Below, in pieces: positions 1 to 4,579 of a stretch of 5,022 nt of DNA. The notes below the pieces were generated by a model. It made no database searches. It was not told where the DNA came from and worked only from the letters and a program-made list of their open reading frames with translations. Position 1 is the first letter of the stretch; each line of letters opens with the position of its first letter. The stretch spans positions 1-5,022 of the forward strand of contig DBFJJS010000015.1 in the NCBI GenBank assembly GCA_048393055.1. The letters run 5' to 3'. The position numbers and the translations under genes are program-made. The DNA is from Faeciplasma sp048393055. Its GTDB lineage: Bacteria; Bacillota; Clostridia; Oscillospirales; Ruminococcaceae.

Positions 1-56
1 TATGGGCAATATATATTAGGAAAACCAGCAAACGGATTAGGTAATAGGGCTATATA
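1..56. other. Short AT-rich stretch downstream of the recombinase gene; possible element end
   Basis: Contains two similar AT-rich blocks, TATGGGCAATATATAT (1-16) and ATAGGGCTATATAT (44-57, running into the stop codon), and TTAGG twice (16-20 and 37-41). No terminator hairpin is visible. In Tn4451/Tn5397-type elements the recombinase gene lies near a terminus, so an attachment site could be here or just to the left. The window cannot show the junction. Confidence 0.2.
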
Positions 57-1754
57 TCAGCCCGCAGCCTCTTGAACCATAGGAGCGTTGAGCTCGATAT
101 ATTCAGCCATGCGACGGAACTCATCAGCGTATTTGAATTTCACGCTAATATTGCCGCCCTCGTAAACTTTGATATAATCAATGAGCTCGGCCAGAATTTC
201 CCGTGTCAGTTTGTCGATGTTCTGATATTTGAGAAATGCTGTCAGAAAAGGACTTTCCGCATCCACGCCGTTTTCCAGTTGTTCCTGCTCGTCTGTCAGC
301 GTCCGCAGGACATTATTTAGGGCCTCGGCTTGCCGCTCATAGTCCTCGCTCATGTGGCGGTATTCGTTGCGGGTGATTTCCCCGTCTTTCCAGTCTTGAT
401 AAAGGGCTTGCTTATATCGCATGATTTTAGCAAGCTCTTTTTCTTTTGCGGCGATGGCATCCTCCAGCCGCTTTGACTTGCTTTTTTTGAGGGGCGCGGA
501 ATTGATACGGGACACCAGCTCCGAATAGGCAACGGCCAAATGTACCTGTTGTTGAATTGCAAACAGGACGCCCGCCTCCAGGCGGTCACTCTTGATGGAG
601 TGCATGGTGCAAGCCTTTTTTGAAAGGCTTTTATATGTTCCGCACTGGTAATAGACATAAATGCCTTTTGAAGCGATCCGGGACATCGCCCTGCCGCAGT
701 CGGCGCATTTCAGAAAGCCGCTGAACAGGTAAAGCTGCTTTGCTTTTGGAGCTGTGCGCGTGTCGCGCTTGAGCAAGCCCTGCACCTTATCAAAGGTTTC
801 TCGGTCAATTATGGCCTCGTGGGTATTTTCTACGATAAACCATTCTTCCTCCGGCACCCGCTCCTGGATATGGATTTTATAGCTTTTCACCCGTTGACGT
901 CCCTGCACCATATCCCCCACATAGACACGGTTTTTCAAGATCGTGTCTATGGTAATCGTGCTCCACATAGGATTGCTTTGGGCGTTGGGAGCATTGTATT
1001 TGAGCCCCTGCTGTTTCTTGTAGGCCGTGGGGCAAAGGACACCATGATCGTTCAGATAATAGGTAATCCCGCGCTTATTCATACCAGACAGAAACATGGA
1101 AAAAATGCTTTTGACTACTTCGGCGGCCTCCGGGTCAACCAGCAGGGCGTGCTTATCGCCGGGGTCTTTCACATATCCATACGGAGCATACGAGCCGATA
1201 AACTCACCGTTGCGGCGCTTCATATCAAACACCTGACGGATTTTCTTTGAGGTCTGGTAGCAGTATTGATCGTTCATTACGTTCGTAATGGGGACGATTA
1301 TATTTGATACGCTGTCGGGGTTGCGGTAGCTGTCCACGCCCTCCGCCAAGCTGATAAAACGGACGTTGAGCCGGACGAAAAGATTTTCAATCAGGTTTCC
1401 GGCATCGGTATAGTTTCTGGAAAGACGGGACAGGTCTTTTACAATCACGCAGTTAATTCTGCCGCTGGATATATCGGACAGGAGCCGCTGAAAGTCCTCG
1501 CGGTTGGTGTCCGTACCTGTTTTTCCGTCATCCACATATACGTCCGCTTCCGCGCCCTCATAGAACTCATCCAGGTGGGCCTGGTGGTATTGTTCCAGGA
1601 GCCGCCGCTGATTTACAACGCTGTTGCTTTCATCGCGGCCACGGAGCAAATCTTCTTTAGAAAGGCGAATGTATTTCCCTAATCTCCAGCGCATCACATT
1701 ATATGAAGTTGGGGAACTGGCGCTCATTGTCCCCCGGTTTGCTGTTCTTGCCAT
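57..1754 (-). CDS. Large serine recombinase (TnpX/TndX-like, resolvase N-terminal domain, zinc ribbon, DUF4368-like C-terminus)
   Basis: A 565-residue site-specific recombinase expected to excise and integrate the element through a covalent 5'-phosphoserine intermediate. Domains in order: the resolvase catalytic domain at about 25-175, with the likely nucleophile Ser32 in YIRLSKED, the DDGKTGTD segment at 75-82 and the DLSRLSRN active-site stretch (Arg110, Arg113); the 'Recombinase' DNA-binding domain at about 180-335; a zinc ribbon with Cys350, Cys353, Cys371 and Cys382; a charged coiled coil at about 425-496; and a DUF4368-like tail at about 505-555. Length and order fit the TndX/TnpX group, and no key residue looks lost. 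The ATG at 1754 follows AAGGAGG (1759-1765) with a short 4-base spacing. Met10 and Met21 are alternative starts with poorer sites, so the first 20 residues are the least certain part. A good promoter lies directly upstream. The stop is only 56 bases from the window edge, as expected for a recombinase gene at an element terminus. Confidence 0.96.
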   Translation of the reverse strand: MARTANRGTMSASSPTSYNVMRWRLGKYIRLSKEDLLRGRDESNSVVNQRRLLEQYHQAHLDEFYEGAEADVYVDDGKTGTDTNREDFQRLLSDISSGRINCVIVKDLSRLSRNYTDAGNLIENLFVRLNVRFISLAEGVDSYRNPDSVSNIIVPITNVMNDQYCYQTSKKIRQVFDMKRRNGEFIGSYAPYGYVKDPGDKHALLVDPEAAEVVKSIFSMFLSGMNKRGITYYLNDHGVLCPTAYKKQQGLKYNAPNAQSNPMWSTITIDTILKNRVYVGDMVQGRQRVKSYKIHIQERVPEEEWFIVENTHEAIIDRETFDKVQGLLKRDTRTAPKAKQLYLFSGFLKCADCGRAMSRIASKGIYVYYQCGTYKSLSKKACTMHSIKSDRLEAGVLFAIQQQVHLAVAYSELVSRINSAPLKKSKSKRLEDAIAAKEKELAKIMRYKQALYQDWKDGEITRNEYRHMSEDYERQAEALNNVLRTLTDEQEQLENGVDAESPFLTAFLKYQNIDKLTREILAELIDYIKVYEGGNISVKFKYADEFRRMAEYIELNAPMVQEAAG

Positions 1755-1784
1755 GTGTCCTCCTTCCTATCACATTACATCTAT

Positions 1785-1813
1785 ATTATACCTCTGCACC
1801 GGGGGTACAACAA
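1785..1813 (-). promoter_or_regulatory. Sigma-A-type promoter of the recombinase gene
   Basis: On the minus strand a perfect -10 box TATAAT (1785-1790) is preceded, after exactly 17 bases, by TTGTTG (1808-1813), a weak -35 box matching TTGACA in its first three bases. Initiation would fall near 1778, giving a leader of about 24 bases before the ATG at 1754. The poor -35 box suggests help from an activator. The dyad at 1824-1848 begins 10 bases above it. So the recombinase can be transcribed independently of the small genes upstream. Confidence 0.7.
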
Positions 1814-1823
1814 GGATGACTCC

Positions 1824-1848
1824 ACCTCTGGACAACGTGTCTGGAAGT
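1824..1848. repeat. Dyad repeat copy A, above the recombinase promoter
   Basis: Imperfect 25-base dyad: ACCTCTGGACA, ACG, TGTCTGGAAGT on the plus strand. It matches copy C (3150-3174) at 21 of 25 positions. As plus-strand RNA two of the changed pairs would be wobbles and one a C-A mismatch. It fills the gap between the stop of the 88-aa gene (1858) and the recombinase -35 box (1813). The position fits an operator or activator site, but it could also be a small 3' hairpin of the upstream transcript. Confidence 0.75.
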
Positions 1849-1857
1849 GGCGGATCG

Positions 1858-2124
1858 TTACAGCCCGCTTTTCTGCCGCAGGAAAAAGCCCGTCAGCAAT
1901 TCCTGGAGAGAGGGGCCGTCCTCGGCAAATTCCAGCTTGATGGCCATATCGCCATAGCGGAAACAATAGGGGTTTTTCAACTGTTCCAGCATACGGGCAG
2001 CTCGCTTTTCCAGCGGTAACGAATTATCAAAAACAAAACCGCTTGCGTCAACAAGCGTTTCCTTATCCACCGCGTCAAGATTGACGCTCTGCATCTTTTC
2101 AATCACTTGTGCGTTTAGCTTCAC
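1858..2124 (-). CDS. Small uncharacterised ICE-type protein, 88 aa (DUF6870-like)
   Basis: A soluble 88-residue protein with no signal peptide or membrane segment. It begins at GTG (2122-2124) behind a textbook AAAGGAGG (2131-2138) with 6-base spacing, which fixes the start. The centre reads ETLVDASGFVFDNSLP (22-37), then a helix, then the conserved-looking NPYCFRYGD (51-59), a short strand (AIKLEFAED) and a C-terminal helix. The pattern LVD...LP..R...Q.KNPYCF..GD resembles short clostridial mobile-element proteins that I recall as DUF6870; this is memory, not a search result. Its function is unknown. It lies between the 66-aa gene and the recombinase, all on one strand. No strong promoter of its own is visible in the 117-base gap upstream, so it is probably cotranscribed with the genes above it. 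A role in controlling excision is a guess from position only. Confidence 0.85.
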   Translation of the reverse strand: MKLNAQVIEKMQSVNLDAVDKETLVDASGFVFDNSLPLEKRAARMLEQLKNPYCFRYGDMAIKLEFAEDGPSLQELLTGFFLRQKSGL

Positions 2125-2174
2125 AGAAAACCTCCTTTGCAGTTATTCGCCAGTATTTCCAATGATGAGCAGAA

Positions 2175-2203
2175 ACGGCCAGCACCGTGAAAGTGCTGGC
2201 CGT
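2175..2203 (-). terminator. 11-bp hairpin, possible weak terminator or attenuator
   Basis: A perfect 11-bp stem: ACGGCCAGCAC (2175-2185) and GTGCTGGCCGT (2193-2203) around a 7-base loop. Read on the minus strand the stem is followed by TTTCTGCTC, a short, interrupted U-tract. It lies between the stop of the 66-aa gene and the GTG of the 88-aa gene, 17 bases beyond dyad copy B. It could reduce read-through into the 88-aa gene, or protect or process the mRNA. The weak U-tract argues against full termination. Confidence 0.5.
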
Positions 2204-2217
2204 CCGGCTAAATGGCT

Positions 2218-2242
2218 ACCTCTGGACACTTTGTCCAGAAGT
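2218..2242. repeat. Dyad repeat copy B, after the 66-aa gene
   Basis: A dyad with an 8-bp perfect core, TCTGGACA, CTT, TGTCCAGA (2221-2239). Over 25 bases it equals the reverse complement of copy C at 24 positions, differing only at 2220. The first base on the minus strand is the last base of the TGA stop of the 66-aa gene, so the hairpin would form directly after translation ends. Confidence 0.85.
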
Positions 2243-2442
2243 CAGTAAGGGCTTTCCTCAAAGTGCTGCTGGGCCTCTTCCAGACTGCGGAAGTCGAAAA
2301 CCTCATAGAGCTCCGCCACCACGCGCCGGATGTCGTTAGGAGAAAACCCGCAGTTCTCCATCGCGTAGATGACATAGCCACGGCAGGCGTTGTTGTTCCA
2401 CGGCTGGGACAGCATAGCAACCAACATAGGATCATAGTCCAT
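2242..2442 (-). CDS. Small uncharacterised protein, 66 aa
   Basis: A 66-residue acidic, soluble protein starting MDYDPMLVAMLSQPW, with a short Asn run (16-18), a hydrophobic helix (RGYVIYAME, 21-29), CGFSPNDIRRVVAELYEVFDF (31-51) and an acidic end (SLEEAQQHFEESPY). I do not recognise a named domain. The start is chosen at the ATG at 2440-2442 because GAGGG (2451-2455) lies 8 bases upstream. The longer reading from 2463 adds seven residues but has no ribosome binding site in front of it. The gene follows the sigma-like gene by 194 GC-rich bases and precedes the 88-aa gene. Its stop runs directly into dyad copy B. The pattern of helices would suit a small regulator or adaptor protein, but no function can be assigned. 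Confidence 0.78.
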   Translation of the reverse strand: MDYDPMLVAMLSQPWNNNACRGYVIYAMENCGFSPNDIRRVVAELYEVFDFRSLEEAQQHFEESPY

Positions 2443-2450
2443 TCTGTTAT

Positions 2451-2455
2451 CCCTC
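2451..2455 (-). promoter_or_regulatory. Ribosome binding site that decides the start of the 66-aa gene
   Basis: GAGGG on the minus strand, 8 bases before the ATG at 2440-2442. The alternative ATG at 2461-2463 lies upstream of this site and has only GC-rich sequence before it, so the shorter protein is preferred. Confidence 0.6.
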
Positions 2456-2534
2456 ACTTTCATAAATGGCGGGGAACGCCGCGCTCATTTTCTTGCCCCG
2501 TCATAAGACAGCCATACTCGGCAGCGGCGCTCCC

Positions 2535-2579
2535 CCGCAAAGGGGGTGGCGGCCTGTGGCCCCCGCGCCTCCTTTGCGG
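2535..2579. repeat. GC-rich inverted repeat in the gap after the sigma-like gene
   Basis: CCGCAAAGG (2535-2543) and CCTTTGCGG (2571-2579) form a perfect 9-bp stem. The 27-base interior is GC-rich and can itself pair (GGCG with CGCC, GCC with GGC around ACA on the minus strand). No T-run follows on either strand, so it is not a classic terminator. It occupies the middle of the 194-base gap between the sigma-like gene and the 66-aa gene. Confidence 0.55.
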
Positions 2580-2636
2580 AGAGAAAACCTCCTCTCACAT
2601 ACCACCAGAAAAAGAGGGGTGAATGGAGATGGTAAC

Positions 2637-3059
2637 TTAGAAATTTTCCTGCAAATATTTTTTCATGCGCTCAATCCCGCATTTCACGGAGCAGCGGACG
2701 GCGCTCTTGTCCACGCCCTCCTCGCGGGCGATCTGACGGTAGCTCTTTCCCAGGATCAAATGAGCGTCCACCCGGCGGCCCTGGATCTCCGGCAGAGAGT
2801 TGAGGGCGTTCCACAGCCGGAAAAACAGCTCCTTGCGATCCATGAGCTCCTGGGGGCTGGGCTCGTGCAGGCAGGCGGAGTATTCGATCCCATCGTCACA
2901 GTCCAGGGAATAATAAGCCTTGTTGTAGCGCACCCGTTCCGCATGGGCCGCCTCGCGCCGCTTGCTTGCCATGAGCTCCTCGGCCACCTCGTCAGGCACC
3001 TCCACCAGCTCGTCCGTTAAGTACCAATAATAAAAATCTTTCAGATTGATCGTTGTCAT
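2637..3059 (-). CDS. Sigma-70 region-4-like regulator, 140 aa (Tn916 Orf7-like class)
   Basis: A 140-residue protein resembling the sigma-like proteins of Tn916-type and other clostridial ICEs. Its C-terminal part (about 84-137) reads as a sigma region-4 fold: LWNALNSLPEIQGRR, then the helix-turn-helix KSYRQIAREEGVDKSAV (105-121), then a basic recognition and closing helix ending KKYLQ. The N-terminal part (MTTINLKDFYYWYLTDE, then a charged helix with KRREAAHAERVRYNKAYYSLD) is typical of this ICE group. It shows no full region 2, so unaided -10 recognition is doubtful; it may act as an accessory activator. The ATG at 3057-3059 follows GGAGG (3067-3071) with 7-base spacing. An in-frame upstream ATG at 3221 would translate the structured leader and is rejected. 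The ribosome binding site can be covered by a hairpin (3070-3110), suggesting translational control. It is the first gene after the ABC operon terminator and could drive the small genes and recombinase. Confidence 0.9.
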   Translation of the reverse strand: MTTINLKDFYYWYLTDELVEVPDEVAEELMASKRREAAHAERVRYNKAYYSLDCDDGIEYSACLHEPSPQELMDRKELFFRLWNALNSLPEIQGRRVDAHLILGKSYRQIAREEGVDKSAVRCSVKCGIERMKKYLQENF

Positions 3060-3069
3060 AGCTTGTCCT

Positions 3070-3110
3070 CCATTTTGTTTCGGTTGATGGGTTGAGCGGA
3101 AACAAAATGG
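3070..3110 (-). promoter_or_regulatory. Hairpin covering the ribosome binding site of the sigma-like gene
   Basis: A perfect 12-bp inverted repeat: CCATTTTGTTTC (3070-3081) and GAAACAAAATGG (3099-3110) with a 17-base loop. On the minus-strand mRNA the 3' arm ends in the first GG of the GGAGG Shine-Dalgarno sequence. The CUCC at 3115-3112 could pair with the rest across a 2-base bulge. When formed, the stem should hinder ribosome binding. Confidence 0.65.
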
Positions 3111-3149
3111 GGAGCTGGCGGGGAGCGGCACCCTGGGGAGCCGCCCCGC

Positions 3150-3174
3150 ACTTCTGGACAAAGTGTCCAGAAGT
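3150..3174. repeat. Dyad repeat copy C, perfect 11-bp arms
   Basis: ACTTCTGGACA (3150-3160), AAG (3161-3163), TGTCCAGAAGT (3164-3174): a perfect 11-bp inverted repeat with a 3-base centre. It is the most symmetrical of three copies in the window. It lies 91 bases upstream of the sigma-like gene start, inside the candidate leader. Confidence 0.9.
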
Positions 3175-3186
3175 CGGACAAGCAAA

Positions 3187-3221
3187 ATGCGCCTGCGCGA
3201 CACAAGGCCACGCAAGCGCAT
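3187..3221 (-). terminator. Hairpin with short T-tract, possible attenuator ahead of the sigma-like gene
   Basis: ATGCGCCTGCG (3187-3197) and CGCAAGCGCAT (3211-3221). As minus-strand RNA all 11 positions pair, one as U-G; on the plus strand that position is a C-A mismatch, so the minus strand is the better RNA. The stem is followed by UUUGCUU, a weak U-tract. A smaller 6-bp hairpin (3223-3239) lies just before it. The location between a possible leader ORF and the sigma-like gene suits attenuation. Confidence 0.45.
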
Positions 3222-3237
3222 GAAATGACAAATTCAT

Positions 3238-3336
3238 TTATGTACTGCCAAATTTCGTATCCGCCGCCGGACTGATCCTGCTGGGTGGGTGGGCTTTTTT
3301 TGACAGGTTAGGGGGATGGAAAAGGAAAAAGGACAC
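3238..3336 (-). CDS. Possible 32-codon leader ORF
   Basis: A small ORF starting at GTG (3334-3336) with GGGGAGG seven bases upstream (3344-3350), a strong Shine-Dalgarno match, and ending in TAA at 3238-3240. The peptide would begin MSFFLFHPPNLSKKAHPPSR and end FGST. It is proline- and serine-rich and resembles no family I know. It is followed at once by the small hairpin at 3223-3239, which overlaps its stop, and by the hairpin at 3187-3221, an arrangement typical of leader peptides that govern attenuation. No clear promoter is seen between the ABC terminator (3402) and this start. The ribosome binding site could be chance in purine-rich sequence, so the call is tentative. Confidence 0.3.
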   Translation of the reverse strand: MSFFLFHPPNLSKKAHPPSRISPAADTKFGST

Positions 3337-3401
3337 AGCGATACCTCCCCAATACCGCCGTATCCTTAAAAAAGGGCGACTTTAATACACCCCCCGTATT
3401 C

Positions 3402-3456
3402 TCATTTTTGAAAAAGAAAACGGCGGCTTTGATTTCGATATTTCAAAGCCGCTGTT
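3402..3456 (-). terminator. Rho-independent terminator of the ABC transporter operon
   Basis: On the minus strand, 46 bases after the permease stop, a 14-bp stem forms between AACAGCGGCTTTGA (3456-3443) and TCAAAGCCGCCGTT (3432-3419), with one wobble pair and a 10-base loop. A T-rich tract, TTTTCTTTTTC, begins inside the stem base and runs to 3410. Stem, loop and U-tract are all canonical. It separates the ABC operon from the sigma/recombinase module. Confidence 0.88.
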
Positions 3457-3502
3457 CTCTAACTTCGCGCAAATCTGCTGTTAGCGGCTCTGTGCGAATG
3501 AT
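3457..3502. other. Short 3' untranslated stretch
   Basis: Forty-six bases between the permease stop and the terminator stem. I see no gene or motif in it. In the wider gene gap 3060-3502, the part from 3337 to 3401 also shows no gene; it holds the ribosome binding site of the possible leader ORF and a 5-bp AATAC/GTATT inverted repeat (3384-3400), which is too short to interpret. Confidence 0.5.
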
Positions 3503-4579
3503 TTATGAAACCTGGTGCTTTGCAAATACGCGGCAAGATATAACTGCGCCAATTCCTAAAAAGAGCAATGCTGTCGGGATTGCCCACACCGCATACAGCA
3601 TACCGTTATTCATTTGCTCCACTGATAAGAGCGAAACGGCCTGCACATGATACAAGGGTAAAAGCCCAATCAAGCGGAACAACGGATTTGCTTCTGTGAT
3701 CGGCAGCAAAACCGGAAAAAGAAAAATTGCCATAGACGCAACGAAAGCTACAATCTGATTTTTACTGATTGCAGATATAAGCAGCGTAATTCCCGTTACG
3801 CTGAGAGTACAGGTAAACGCCAAAAGGATTTGATATTTTAGCAACGTTTCACAAGTGATATTGAAAGGAATGAACCCCTCTACATAGTCACTGGGAGCGA
3901 ATAGAATACTACAATCCAGCCCTTCCGTTCCGTAAAAGATAAGAGCAAGAAGCAAGTTAAAAGCCGCAACCAGCGCGGTAGTGAGAATGGCGGTAAGAAT
4001 ACCTGCTGCTACCTTTGCAGTAGCACATTTGGTTTTGCCGTATTTACTTGTCAATATGATATTGTCAACACCTTCATACTCGCCGGAGAAAATCGGAGCA
4101 AGCATGATGATAACCACAAGAGCAAGTGCAACAAAAACCCGCACCATGTTTTGGCTGGTGGAAAGCCAACCGTCCACATAGCCAATTTTGATTTCTTCAT
4201 TACCGAACACATCTGAAACACTTAATCCGTTCCAATTTCCCTCTTTATCAGAAAATCGGGAAAAGGCGGCGGATTGTGTAGCGTTTTGATACGAGTATAT
4301 CGCATTGAGGCCATGCAGATCATGGGTCGGCGCAAAGTCATTCATCATTTGCTGTACTTTTTCGTCGGTCAATATTCCCTCGTATTTCGCGGCAATTCCC
4401 TTGTCGATTTCTACTGCCGTTTTACCTGAACCTTCCGCACTTACACCGTCAAAAGCATATTTGTTTTGATAGGTAGAAAAGGAAATCAAGACAGAAAACA
4501 GAAGTATTCCAACCAGAGCAATCAAAGATAAACGCTTTGAAAATACTTTCCGCAGTTCAAAAAGAATCAGTTTTTTCAT
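3503..4579 (-). CDS. ABC-2 type transporter permease
   Basis: A 358-residue integral membrane subunit of an ABC exporter. After the basic start MKKLILFELRKVFSKR (an amphipathic elbow typical of ABC-2 permeases) come a first membrane helix at about 17-36, a large outside domain at about 37-146, and further helices at about 147-165, 190-214, 250-271, 275-293, possibly 302-320, and 326-347. The motif FSGEYEGVDNIILTSKYGKTK (164-184) after helix 2 is the expected coupling loop to the ATPase. The gene starts at ATG 4577-4579, overlapping the ATPase stop as ATGA, which indicates translational coupling; AAAGGGGG lies 9 bases upstream. The closest functional types are bacitracin, lantibiotic or antimicrobial-peptide self-protection exporters, but the substrate cannot be read from sequence. 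A strong terminator follows. Base composition looks AT-richer by eye than the sigma-like gene region, consistent with separately acquired cargo. Confidence 0.93.
   Translation of the reverse strand: MKKLILFELRKVFSKRLSLIALVGILLFSVLISFSTYQNKYAFDGVSAEGSGKTAVEIDKGIAAKYEGILTDEKVQQMMNDFAPTHDLHGLNAIYSYQNATQSAAFSRFSDKEGNWNGLSVSDVFGNEEIKIGYVDGWLSTSQNMVRVFVALALVVIIMLAPIFSGEYEGVDNIILTSKYGKTKCATAKVAAGILTAILTTALVAAFNLLLALIFYGTEGLDCSILFAPSDYVEGFIPFNITCETLLKYQILLAFTCTLSVTGITLLISAISKNQIVAFVASMAIFLFPVLLPITEANPLFRLIGLLPLYHVQAVSLLSVEQMNNGMLYAVWAIPTALLFLGIGAVISCRVFAKHQVS

Larger units (their letters stand above)
3061..3183 (-). promoter_or_regulatory. Candidate structured mRNA leader of the sigma-like gene (four helices)
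   Basis: On the minus-strand transcript GCUUGUCC (3183-3176) can pair with GGACAAGC (3068-3061), which sits directly before the AUG. Enclosed in order are the 11-bp dyad C hairpin (3174-3150), a 10-bp GC stem with a CU bulge (3149-3140 with 3129-3118) and a 12-bp stem (3110-3099 with 3081-3070, 17-base loop). The helices are contiguous or separated by few bases, forming a closed multibranch shape that hides the Shine-Dalgarno region. I do not recognise it as a known riboswitch class. The fold is drawn by eye, without an energy calculation. Confidence 0.5.

Noticed and set aside
2466..3020. 184-codon plus-strand frame
   Set aside because: It is antisense to the sigma-like gene and the structured gap, with no recognisable protein features; a shadow of GC-rich coding sequence. 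The same holds for other plus-strand frames at 72-320, 819-1250, 1624-2019, 2212-2622, 3981-4181 and 4537-4986.
1824..3174. CRISPR array or LexA-type boxes as an explanation of the repeated dyads
   Set aside because: The copies are hundreds of bases apart, in both orientations and without uniform spacers, and the sequence does not match the Gram-positive LexA box pattern.
2992..3237. Longer minus-strand frames through the leader (starts at 3221 and 3237), including an N-terminal extension of the sigma-like protein
   Set aside because: They translate the dyad and hairpin sequence and lack ribosome binding sites, whereas the ATG at 3059 has GGAGG at the right distance and a family-typical N-terminus.
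3261..3301. Plus-strand terminator ending in seven T residues
   Set aside because: The possible stem is short and needs a bulge and G-U pairs, and no plus-strand gene lies upstream.
3297..3302. TTGACA on the plus strand as a -35 box
   Set aside because: No -10-like sequence occurs 16-18 bases downstream and no plus-strand gene follows.
3316..3369. Plus-strand 17-codon ORF preceded by GGGGG
   Set aside because: The G-run abuts the ATG with no spacing, no plus-strand promoter or gene context exists, and the opposite strand has a better candidate.
3408..3650. 80-codon plus-strand frame
   Set aside because: It covers the ABC operon terminator and is antisense to the end of the permease gene, and it shows no domain.
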